Origin: an uncultured Bacteroidota bacterium
Lineage (GTDB): Bacteria > Bacteroidota > Bacteroidia > Flavobacteriales > Flavobacteriaceae
Length of the DNA: 42,114 bases
Reading direction: 5' to 3'
Assembly: GCA_902609035.1 (NCBI GenBank)
Contig: CACLQG010000007.1
Location: 1-42,114 of the forward strand
Below the pieces are notes generated by a model that saw nothing but the letters and a program-made list of their open reading frames with translations, was not told the DNA's origin and did not search any database. Positions within the stretch are counted from its first letter, which is position 1, and each line of letters opens with the position of its first letter. Shown one piece after another: positions 34,913 through 42,114 of this stretch. Made by a program: the position numbers and the translations under genes.

Positions 34913-35889
34913 TGACAAGGTTAAAAGTGTTTCTACTTCTCGTTAGCTTATTCAATTTAATCTCTTGTGACCAGTTAAATTCAACCAAAACGATTCGACT
35001 TGGCCATGGTTTGAGCACCAGTCATTCTGTTCACAAGGGGATGCTCTTTTTTGGAGAAAGGCTGGAAGAAATTTCAGAAGGTAGGTTTAAAGTGCAGATA
35101 TACCCAAGTCAACAATTAGGAACAGAACGTCAGTGTTTGGAATTACTTCAAATTGGTAGCTTAGACATGACTAAAGTTTCGGCAGGTGTATTGGAAAATT
35201 TTTCCCCCAGTATTAAAGTTTTTGGGATTCCCTATATGTTTAAAGATAAGGAACATACTTTTAGAGTATTGGATGGTCCTATCGGAGACGAATTACTGGC
35301 AGGTACCGAAAAATATTGGCTCAAAGGATTAGGTTATTATGATTCTGGCAGCCGAAGTTTTTACACCATTAATAAACCCATTGAAAAACCCAATGATTTA
35401 GAAGGACTAAAAATCAGGGTAATGGAAAGCCAAACGGCAATTGACATGGTGAAATCATTTGGTGGATCTCCCACACCTATCTCCTGGGGAGAGCTATACA
35501 CGGCCCTTCAACAAGGGGTGGTCGATGGAGCTGAGAATAATCCTCCCAGTTTTTATTTGTCCAGACATTACGAAGTATGTAAATATTATATTATTGACGA
35601 GCATACTGTCCTTCCAGATGTAGTCTTGATGAGTACACATTTGTGGAATAGCATAAATGAACAAGAACAAGTATGGGTTCAAAAGGCAATGGATTTATCT
35701 GTCATCGAACAGAGACGTTTGTGGTTGGAATCAGAGATGGAATCTCTCGAGGCAGTTAAAGCAGCGGGAGTAGAAGTGAGTTATCCTGATAAATCAAAAT
35801 TTTCTGATATGTCTCGATCAGTTGCCGATCAATACGCCCAAGATCCATTGATCAAGTCATTTATTGATAAAATAAAAAACACCCAATAA
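34912..35889 (+). CDS. dctP: TRAP transporter solute-binding protein DctP, lipoprotein
   Basis: The 325-residue protein has a lipoprotein signal (NLISC, Cys19) and the DctP fold: KTIRLGHGLSTSHSVHKG at the start, SQQLGTERQCLELLQIGSLDM, then RVMESQTAIDMVKSFGGSP with the Arg that usually binds the substrate carboxylate, and ALQQGVVDGAENNP. TRAP binding proteins capture sugar acids in the periplasm and pass them to the DctQM membrane unit. The position between uxaC and kdgK points to a uronate or unsaturated-uronate-derived keto acid. Lipid anchoring is unusual compared with proteobacterial DctP but common among Bacteroidota. Confidence 0.94.
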   Translation: MTRLKVFLLLVSLFNLISCDQLNSTKTIRLGHGLSTSHSVHKGMLFFGERLEEISEGRFKVQIYPSQQLGTERQCLELLQIGSLDMTKVSAGVLENFSPSIKVFGIPYMFKDKEHTFRVLDGPIGDELLAGTEKYWLKGLGYYDSGSRSFYTINKPIEKPNDLEGLKIRVMESQTAIDMVKSFGGSPTPISWGELYTALQQGVVDGAENNPPSFYLSRHYEVCKYYIIDEHTVLPDVVLMSTHLWNSINEQEQVWVQKAMDLSVIEQRRLWLESEMESLEAVKAAGVEVSYPDKSKFSDMSRSVADQYAQDPLIKSFIDKIKNTQ

Positions 35890-35890
35890 A

Positions 35891-36355
35891 ATGAAAATTA
35901 GAGCGCAGATAGATTCATTTTTAGAGAAAATACTTGTAGTAATTATGTCGCTAATGGTTATCAATGTATTGTGGCAAGTATTTTCCAGATATATTTTGGC
36001 TAATCCAAGTTCTTTCACCGACGAGTTGGCGCGCTATCTAATGATTTGGGTTGGAGTATTGGGGGCGACTTATGTAGCTGGAAAAGGAAACCATGTAGCC
36101 ATTACCTATTTTTCCGAAAAATTCAGCCCATTAAATTTCAAAAGAATTCAAGTATTTATTAATTTAACCATTCTTGTTTTTGCAATTTTAGGAATGTTGT
36201 TTGGTGGTGCAAGATTGGTTTACATTACTTTATTTTTAGAACAGCTTTCTCCAGCCTTGAAAATTCCGTTGGGTTTAGTTTATTCAGTAATTCCTATCAG
36301 CGGACTACTAATTATATTTTACAAAATCTTGGATCTTAAAAATCAAAAAAGATGA
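35891..36355 (+). CDS. dctQ: TRAP transporter small membrane subunit DctQ
   Basis: The 154-residue protein has four hydrophobic helices and the conserved FTDELARYLMIWVGVLGATY segment near residues 40-60, the DctQ family hallmark. It forms the membrane complex with DctM for sodium-driven uptake of the solute delivered by DctP. It follows DctP by one base and overlaps DctM by ATGA, so the three subunits are coordinately made. Confidence 0.94.
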   Translation: MKIRAQIDSFLEKILVVIMSLMVINVLWQVFSRYILANPSSFTDELARYLMIWVGVLGATYVAGKGNHVAITYFSEKFSPLNFKRIQVFINLTILVFAILGMLFGGARLVYITLFLEQLSPALKIPLGLVYSVIPISGLLIIFYKILDLKNQKR

Positions 36356-37650
36356 TAGAATTTTTACCTGTAATCATATTGGTGTTCAGTTTTTTATTAC
36401 TGCTATTCCTTGGTGTACCAGTAGCTTGGTGTATTGCCATGTCATCGATGCTTACGCTTATGTCGGCGATGCCATTCTCAGCTGCCACTACTACTGTTTC
36501 ACAAAGGATCGCCACAGGACTGGATAGTTTTGCTCTTCTGGCCATTCCTTTTTTCATTCTTTCGGGACAAATCATGAGCAAAGGAGGCATTGCTAATCGA
36601 TTGATCTCCTTTGCCAAAACATTGGTAGGGTTTTTACCGGGTGGATTGGCATTGATTAACATTGTCTCTGCCATGATGATGGGAGCTATTGCTGGTTCAG
36701 CTATGGCTTCAGCCTCTGCTATGGGGACAATTCTAGGTCCAGAAATGGAGAAAGAAGGCTATTCCAAAGAGTTTGGAGCTGCAGTGAACATCACCTCATC
36801 TACTACTGGACTTGTAATACCTCCTAGTAACACATTGATTGTCTATTCCCTAGCAAGTGGTGGCGTATCTATTGCCGCATTATTTTTGGCGGGATATATA
36901 CCAGGAATCCTTACTGGGCTCTTTATGATGATTGTTGCCATGGTTTGGGCAAAAAAGAATAACTACCCAATAGGGAAAAAGTCTTCACTGAAAGAAGTAT
37001 TTGTAAAATTCGTAGATGCTTTACCCAGCTTATTGCTTTTGGTGATCGTTATCGGAGGCATCATAGGGGGTATATTTACCGCTACCGAAGCCTCTGCTGT
37101 CGCTGTTCTTTATACCATTCTACTCTCTTTTTACTATAAAGAATTATCATTTAAGGACCTACCTAAGGTGATATTGCAATCCTCTGAAACTACCGCCATA
37201 GTTATGCTCTTGATCGGGGCTTCAATGTGTATGTCTTGGGTATTATCCTATGAGAATATCCCACAAGATATCAGCGATGCCCTATTGTCTGTAAGTGACA
37301 ACAAGATCATTATTCTATTGATGATTAATGTAATCCTATTGGCTGTAGGTATATTTATGGACGCGACACCAGCAGTGCTTATTTTCACCCCTATTTTTCT
37401 TCCCATTGTTACTTCTTTGGGTATGGATCCTACCCATTTCGGAATTATTCTCATGCTTAATCTTTGTATTGGGCTTTGTACCCCTCCAGTAGGGTCGGTG
37501 TTATTCGTTGGAGTAGGGATTGCAAAAACAACCATTTCAAAAGTTATTAAACCCCTGATACCTCTGTTCCTGGTTATGATTTTATCCTTGTTTCTGGTAA
37601 CCTACATTCCACAGTTGAGTTTGTGGTTACCAGAATTATTTGGAGTCTAA
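36352..37650 (+). CDS. dctM: TRAP transporter large membrane subunit DctM
   Basis: The 432-residue protein has eleven or twelve hydrophobic segments. DctM signatures are IPFFILSGQIMSKGG near 62-76, GAIAGSAMASASAMGTILGPEM near 103, VIPPSNTLIVYSLASGG near 158 and FTATEASAVAVLY near 238. It forms the ion-coupled transport path. Together with dctP and dctQ it makes a complete TRAP system, and its place among kdu/uxu genes implies transport of uronate or a 4-deoxy-keto-uronate. Confidence 0.95.
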   Translation: MIEFLPVIILVFSFLLLLFLGVPVAWCIAMSSMLTLMSAMPFSAATTTVSQRIATGLDSFALLAIPFFILSGQIMSKGGIANRLISFAKTLVGFLPGGLALINIVSAMMMGAIAGSAMASASAMGTILGPEMEKEGYSKEFGAAVNITSSTTGLVIPPSNTLIVYSLASGGVSIAALFLAGYIPGILTGLFMMIVAMVWAKKNNYPIGKKSSLKEVFVKFVDALPSLLLLVIVIGGIIGGIFTATEASAVAVLYTILLSFYYKELSFKDLPKVILQSSETTAIVMLLIGASMCMSWVLSYENIPQDISDALLSVSDNKIIILLMINVILLAVGIFMDATPAVLIFTPIFLPIVTSLGMDPTHFGIILMLNLCIGLCTPPVGSVLFVGVGIAKTTISKVIKPLIPLFLVMILSLFLVTYIPQLSLWLPELFGV

Positions 37651-37680
37651 ATTTTAAAAACGAAAATTAAAAATAATTTT

Positions 37681-38847
37681 ATGTTATCAACCAAATCCAT
37701 GTTACTGCTAGGTGGGATTACCCTTTTGGTATCTTGTACCTCAGGCCCTTTAATAATTAACCTTACCAATACTTTGGATGTTTCGCGGCAAAACGAAACA
37801 GTTGAGATTGATATTTATGATTTGCCTCAGAAAATGGTATCCATGATTGAAAGAGTGGGCGTATATGATCCATCCGAGGGTCTTTTTTTGACGACACAGC
37901 TGATAGATTTAGATAAGGATGGACAGATGGATCAACTCATTTTTCAACCTGAGATGGCTGCGAAATCCTCAAAAATTTATCATCTAATAGAACATTTAGA
38001 AAAGGAAACAGATGTGAAATATTGTTATTCCCGATTTGTTCCATCTCGAATTGACGATTATACTTGGGAAAACAATAGAGTAGCTTTCAGAACTTATGGT
38101 CCTGCTGCACAAGACCTGATAGAGAATGGACAAAAAGGAGGTATTATTTCCAGTGGTATTGATTGTTGGTTGAAAAGAGTAGATTATCCAGTTATTGACA
38201 AGTGGTATAAAGCCAGTGAGGAGGAGGGTATAAGCTATCATGAAGATCATGGAGAAGGATTGGACAATTACCATGTTGGGATCAGTAGGGGAGCGGGTGG
38301 ATTGTCCATCAAAGGAGCAGATGATCAATATTTTGTGTCCAAAAACTTCACCGCCTATAATACCATCTCCAATGGCCCTTTAAGAACTCTTTTTCAATTG
38401 GATTATGCTGATTGGGACGGGCCCGAAGGAAAAATTAAAGAGCAAAAAACGATTAGCTTGGATTATGGAAATAACCTTATGAAAATTGAAGTATCTATTG
38501 AGGGAACTGATAAAATTTCAGCAGGTATTTCCTTACAGCAGTCAATGGGAATTATTCATGAGTCCAATAATTTTTTGACTTATAAACAAAATCATTTTGA
38601 CACCACCTTAAGTAATGTGATTATGACTCCCTTAAAACATTATGATGGTTATCATATTTATAATCCTGGAATAAAAGATCAAAATCATGTATTTTTAGAT
38701 TTCAAAATTCTAAACGAGACTTTGACCTATTATGTAGGTTTTTATTGGTCGAAGAGCAATCAGTTTTCCGGACACGAAGCCTGGGACCAGCACCTCAACG
38801 ATTTGGCTATGAAAATTGAAAATCCAATTACAGTTAATATCAAATAA
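37681..38847 (+). CDS. DUF4861-family lipoprotein
   Basis: The 388-residue protein has a lipoprotein signal (LLVSC, Cys19) and a body I recognise as DUF4861: IDIYDLPQKMVSM, RFVPSRIDDYTWENNRVAFRTYGPA near 120-143, DCWLKRVDYPVIDKWY, and GEGLDNYHVGISRGAGG. Members are frequent next to uronyl hydrolases in pectin and algal glycan loci and look like beta-sandwich carbohydrate-processing proteins. I know of no activity I can safely assign. Here it is the only non-transport exported protein in an otherwise cytoplasmic uronate operon, 30 bases after dctM and 5 before kdgK, which suggests a role in a late periplasmic step before uptake. Confidence 0.8.
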   Translation: MLSTKSMLLLGGITLLVSCTSGPLIINLTNTLDVSRQNETVEIDIYDLPQKMVSMIERVGVYDPSEGLFLTTQLIDLDKDGQMDQLIFQPEMAAKSSKIYHLIEHLEKETDVKYCYSRFVPSRIDDYTWENNRVAFRTYGPAAQDLIENGQKGGIISSGIDCWLKRVDYPVIDKWYKASEEEGISYHEDHGEGLDNYHVGISRGAGGLSIKGADDQYFVSKNFTAYNTISNGPLRTLFQLDYADWDGPEGKIKEQKTISLDYGNNLMKIEVSIEGTDKISAGISLQQSMGIIHESNNFLTYKQNHFDTTLSNVIMTPLKHYDGYHIYNPGIKDQNHVFLDFKILNETLTYYVGFYWSKSNQFSGHEAWDQHLNDLAMKIENPITVNIK

Positions 38848-38852
38848 TTTAA

Positions 38853-39893
38853 ATGAAAAAAGTTGTAACCTTTGGTGAAATCATGTTAAGACTTTCACCT
38901 CCTGCAAATCTGAGATTTTCTCAAGCCAACAACTTTGATGTGGTTTATGGAGGTGGAGAATCTAACGTAGCAGTATCACTTGCTAATTATGGCGTTCCAG
39001 TAGAGTTTGTTACCCGACTGCCCCAGAATGATATTGGGGCTTGCGCAATGATGGAGATGCGAAAAAGAGGCGTAGGCATGAATCATGTTGCTTATGGAGG
39101 GAATCGCCTGGGGATATATTTTTTGGAAACAGGAGCAGTAAGTCGAGGAAGTAAGGTGGTCTATGACCGTGGCCATTCCGCAATGGCAGAAATTGAGGCG
39201 GGGATAATCGATTGGGATACTGTATTTGTAGGGGTCAGTTGGTTTCATTGGACAGGTATCACACCGGCAATCTCTCAGGGAGCAGCAGATGCTTGCTTGG
39301 AGGCAGTAAAAGTAGCTAGCGAAAAAGGAATTACCATTTCCACTGATTTGAATTATCGTGCCAAATTATGGAAATATGGTCAACCTTCTGAACCCATTAT
39401 GACCAAATTGACTTCCTACTGCGATGTCATCCTAGGGAATGAAGAAGATGCTGAAAAACATTTTGGTATCAAGCCTGAAGGTTTGGATATTACCACCCAA
39501 GGGGATCAAGTAAAAGCGGAGGCTTTTCAATCTGTTTGTGAACAAATGATGAAAAAATTTCCCAAAGCCAAAAAAGTAATCACTACCCTCAGAGGTTCCA
39601 TTTCAGCTTCCCACAATACTTGGGCAGGTATACTCTACGATGGTGATAATATCTGTATCAGCCCAGAACACAAAATTACCCATATTGTAGATAGAGTAGG
39701 AGGTGGGGACTCTTTCATGGGGGGATTGATCTACGGACTGTTGCAATATCCAGAGGACGACCAGAATGCATTAAACTTTGCTGTAGCTGCCTCTTGTTTA
39801 AAACATACTATTAAGGGCGATGCTAATTTAGTTACAGTCGCTGAAGTAGAAAAATTAATGAGCGGTGACGCCAGTGGCCGCGTAGCAAGATAA
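38853..39893 (+). CDS. kdgK: 2-keto-3-deoxygluconate kinase (PfkB family)
   Basis: The 346-residue protein starts TFGEIMLRLSPP and has VYGGGESNVAVSLANYG near residues 32-46, a substrate-binding region of ribokinase-like kinases, DLNYRAKLW near 167, and DRVGGGDSFMGGLIYG near 280 with the catalytic Asp. It phosphorylates KDG to KDPG, the point where both uronate branches meet. The KDPG aldolase gene follows after 2 bases. Confidence 0.94.
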   Translation: MKKVVTFGEIMLRLSPPANLRFSQANNFDVVYGGGESNVAVSLANYGVPVEFVTRLPQNDIGACAMMEMRKRGVGMNHVAYGGNRLGIYFLETGAVSRGSKVVYDRGHSAMAEIEAGIIDWDTVFVGVSWFHWTGITPAISQGAADACLEAVKVASEKGITISTDLNYRAKLWKYGQPSEPIMTKLTSYCDVILGNEEDAEKHFGIKPEGLDITTQGDQVKAEAFQSVCEQMMKKFPKAKKVITTLRGSISASHNTWAGILYDGDNICISPEHKITHIVDRVGGGDSFMGGLIYGLLQYPEDDQNALNFAVAASCLKHTIKGDANLVTVAEVEKLMSGDASGRVAR

Positions 39894-39895
39894 TT

Positions 39896-40564
39896 ATGGC
39901 AAAATTTACCCGTTTAGAAGTCGCTGCAAAAATGGCAGAAACCGGAATGGTTCCTCTGTTTTACCACAGTGATATTAAAATTGCAAAAAAAACCCTTAAA
40001 GCCTGTTATGAAGGGGGGGCAAGATTATTAGAATTTACCAGCAGAGGCGATTTTGCACATCAGATTTTTGAGCAGCTCAATCAGTATGCGCTTGCTGAAT
40101 TACCCGAAATGATGATGGGCGTAGGTTCTGTGACCGACGCTGCCGCAGCATCACTTTATATGCAGTTGGGTGCCAATTTTATAGTTACTCCAGTATTAAG
40201 AGATGATATTGCTGTAGTTTGTAATCGAAGAAAAGTACTCTGGTCGGCAGGATGTGGCTCACTCACAGAAATAGCCAAAGCTGAAGAATTAGGGGGAGAA
40301 ATAGTCAAACTGTTTCCAGGAAGTGCCTATGGCCCGGGTTTTGTAAAGGCTATTAAAGGTCCTCAACCTTGGACCAGTATTATGCCCACTGGAGGAGTAA
40401 GTACTGAAGAGGACAATCTTAGAGGTTGGTTTGAAGCTGGTGTTACCTGCGTGGGAATGGGATCAAAGTTGATTTCTAAGGAAGTTTTGTCCAATGGTGA
40501 TTATGAAGGATTGAAAACTAAAGTTGCAGATGTCCTTGCATTGATTCAAAAAATAAGACAATAA
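39896..40564 (+). CDS. eda: KDPG aldolase
   Basis: The 222-residue protein has the class I aldolase barrel with Glu46 and Arg50 in LLEFTSRGDF, GVGSVTDAAAA near 76, the Schiff-base Lys138 in VKLFPGSAYG, and MPTGGVST near 163. It splits 2-keto-3-deoxy-6-phosphogluconate to pyruvate and glyceraldehyde-3-phosphate, delivering carbon to glycolysis. Tight spacing with kdgK and kduI supports this role over 4-hydroxy-2-oxoglutarate aldolase, although many Eda proteins do both. Confidence 0.95.
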   Translation: MAKFTRLEVAAKMAETGMVPLFYHSDIKIAKKTLKACYEGGARLLEFTSRGDFAHQIFEQLNQYALAELPEMMMGVGSVTDAAAASLYMQLGANFIVTPVLRDDIAVVCNRRKVLWSAGCGSLTEIAKAEELGGEIVKLFPGSAYGPGFVKAIKGPQPWTSIMPTGGVSTEEDNLRGWFEAGVTCVGMGSKLISKEVLSNGDYEGLKTKVADVLALIQKIRQ

Positions 40565-40567
40565 TCT

Positions 40568-41413
40568 ATGAATGATAATTTCCAAGTACGTTATGCAGTC
40601 GGTCAGAAAGAGACTAATCAAATGGGGACCCAGGCCTTACGTGATGAATTTTTAATTGAACAAGTTTTTGGAATGGGCTTCGTCAAATGGGTTTATACCC
40701 ACTATGATCGCTATATGGTGGGTGGGGTCATCCCTTCTGATGGAAAGAAAGTTTTTCTCGACACTATAGCCCCACTCAAAGCTAATTTCTTCCTAGAGCG
40801 CAGAGAAATAGGGGTTATCAATGTCGGGGGTAAGGGAACTATTATTGCCGATGGAACTCATTATGAATTGGATTATAAGGAAGCCCTCTACTTAGGAAAG
40901 GGCACCAAAGAAGTTTATTTCTCAAGTGATGATCCAAAATCCCATGCAAAGTTCTACCTAAACTCTGCTCCCGCTCACCAAGCTTATACCTGTCAAAAGG
41001 TAGGCAGAGATCAAGCTGAAATAGTAGAGTTGGGATTAGCAGAAACCTCCAATAAAAGAACTATTAGGAAGTTGATTGTCAACAGTATTGTCAAGAGTTG
41101 TCAAGTACAAATGGGCATGACTGAACTGGCCTCGGGTTCTGTATGGAATACTATGCCAGCCCATGTCCACGATCGACGAATGGAAGTTTATTTTTACTTT
41201 GAAGTACCAGAAGATCATTCTGTATGTCACTTTATGGGAGCTACAGATGAAACCCGTCACCTTTGGATGTCCAATGAGCAGGCGATAATTTCTCCTCCTT
41301 GGTCGATTCACGCTGGGTCGGGTACTTCCAACTATACCTTTGTATGGGGTATGGCAGGAGAAAATTTAGATTATAGTGATATGGACGGTTGTGATATACC
41401 TAATTTAAGATAA
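40568..41413 (+). CDS. kduI: 4-deoxy-L-threo-5-hexosulose-uronate ketol-isomerase
   Basis: The 281-residue protein shows the zinc site His199, His201 and Glu206 in PAHVHDRRMEVYFYF and His248 in PPWSIHAGSG, each three positions after the Escherichia coli KduI ligands. It isomerises 5-keto-4-deoxyuronate, released by GH105, to 2,5-diketo-3-deoxygluconate. It lies 3 bases after the aldolase gene and 4 before kduD. Its presence is direct evidence that the locus handles lyase-generated unsaturated uronic acids. Confidence 0.97.
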   Translation: MNDNFQVRYAVGQKETNQMGTQALRDEFLIEQVFGMGFVKWVYTHYDRYMVGGVIPSDGKKVFLDTIAPLKANFFLERREIGVINVGGKGTIIADGTHYELDYKEALYLGKGTKEVYFSSDDPKSHAKFYLNSAPAHQAYTCQKVGRDQAEIVELGLAETSNKRTIRKLIVNSIVKSCQVQMGMTELASGSVWNTMPAHVHDRRMEVYFYFEVPEDHSVCHFMGATDETRHLWMSNEQAIISPPWSIHAGSGTSNYTFVWGMAGENLDYSDMDGCDIPNLR

Positions 41414-41417
41414 ACCT

Positions 41418-42114
41418 ATGGGGTCAAACCTCTTCGATTTAACAGGTAAATTAGCCTTGGTAACTGGAGCCACCCAAGGACTGGGAATGGCGATCGCTGA
41501 AGGAATAGGTAAATCAGGAGCAACTGTTGTTATCAATGGAAATAGTTCTCAGGAAAAAATTGACAATGCTGTATCTATCTTTAAATCACAAGGAATCAAT
41601 GCCTATGGTTATCGCTTTAATGTTACCGATGAAAAAGCGGTAGTTAATGCTGTGGCACAAATAGAAAAAGAAGTGGGTTCCATTGATATCTTGGTTAACA
41701 ATGCCGGGATTATCAAACGAACTGCATTGGCGGAAATGGAGGTTGATGATTTTGAACAAGTCATTAAAGTAGATTTAGTTAGTCCGTTTATTGTTTCCAA
41801 AGCAGTCGTCAAGGGAATGATGGAACGAAAGGCAGGTAAAATCATCAACATCTGTTCCATGATGAGTGAGTTAGGCAGAAATACCGTTGGTGCTTATGCT
41901 GCTGCTAAAGGAGGCCTAAAGATGCTGACCCAAAATATGTGTGTAGAATGGGCCCCCCATAACATTCAAGTGAATGGTATTGGTCCAGGTTATTTTGCGA
42001 CCGAACAAACCAAACCCATCAGGGTGGATGGACACCCTTTAAACGAATTTATTATCAACCGGACCCCAGCAGGAGTATGGGGTGATCCCAACGACCTGCA
42101 GGGATCAGCCGTAT
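41418..42114 (+). CDS. kduD: 2-keto-3-deoxygluconate 5-dehydrogenase, 3' truncated by window end
   Basis: An open frame from ATG 41418 runs off the window after 232 codons. It is an SDR protein: FDLTGKLALVTGATQGLG with the glycine-rich loop, NNAGI near 94, Ser147, Tyr160 and Lys164 (YAAAKGG), and a partial C-terminal region (NRTPAGVWGDPNDLQGSA) matching KduD, about 250-260 residues long. It reduces 2,5-diketo-3-deoxygluconate to KDG, completing the path from kduI to kdgK. The truncation is due to the window edge, not damage. Confidence 0.93.
   Translation, partial: MGSNLFDLTGKLALVTGATQGLGMAIAEGIGKSGATVVINGNSSQEKIDNAVSIFKSQGINAYGYRFNVTDEKAVVNAVAQIEKEVGSIDILVNNAGIIKRTALAEMEVDDFEQVIKVDLVSPFIVSKAVVKGMMERKAGKIINICSMMSELGRNTVGAYAAAKGGLKMLTQNMCVEWAPHNIQVNGIGPGYFATEQTKPIRVDGHPLNEFIINRTPAGVWGDPNDLQGSAV

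Overview
The window looks like a polysaccharide utilization locus (PUL) from a marine Flavobacteriia-type Bacteroidota. The evidence is the AT-rich sequence, the SusC/SusD pair, the many lipoprotein signals, the lack of clear Shine-Dalgarno sites, and TAnnTTTG-like promoter elements. I see no tRNA, rRNA, CRISPR array, insertion sequence or phage gene.

Region 1 (1-19699) is a tightly packed, single-direction gene run. It holds the tail of an upstream gene, a divergent GH92 exo-alpha-mannosidase-like enzyme, a cytoplasmic Gfo/Idh/MocA oxidoreductase, seven formylglycine-type S1 sulfatases, a GH105 unsaturated-uronyl hydrolase fused to a DUF1961-like domain, a large heparinase II/III-fold polysaccharide lyase, and a PhoD-like metallophosphoesterase. 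Several neighbours overlap by ATGA or TAATG. Region 2 (19700-24902) is a 405-base regulatory gap, then susC and susD, closed by a strong intrinsic terminator. Region 3 (24969-27603) is a second GH105 plus a second PhoD-like lipoprotein, which repeats the enzyme pairing of region 1. Region 4 (27600-31338) is a LacI-type regulator on the minus strand, divergent from an MFS sugar porter and a second, exported-looking Gfo/Idh/MocA protein. Region 5 (31489-42114) is a cytoplasmic uronate operon: SDR fructuronate reductase, UxuA, UxaC, a complete DctPQM TRAP transporter, a DUF4861 lipoprotein, KdgK, KDPG aldolase, KduI and a KduD cut off by the window edge.

The genes fit one pathway. SusCD would import oligosaccharides, sulfatases would strip sulfate, the lyase would generate unsaturated uronic ends, and GH105 would release 4-deoxy-5-keto-uronate. 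KduI and KduD would convert that to 2-keto-3-deoxygluconate (KDG). Free glucuronate would reach KDG by UxaC, the SDR and UxuA. KdgK and the aldolase would then yield pyruvate and glyceraldehyde-3-phosphate. GH92 suggests that mannose accompanies the uronic acid. A sulfated glucuronomannan-like algal or diatom glycan is my best inference. Ulvan-like or glycosaminoglycan-like substrates are not excluded.

The most noteworthy signals are a shared 12-base dyad, GTGTnCGnACAC, upstream of susC and in the lacI/MFS divergent gap (a likely local LacI operator), and the twice-repeated GH105 plus PhoD-like pairing, whose phosphoesterase-fold member has no obvious role in sulfated-glycan breakdown.
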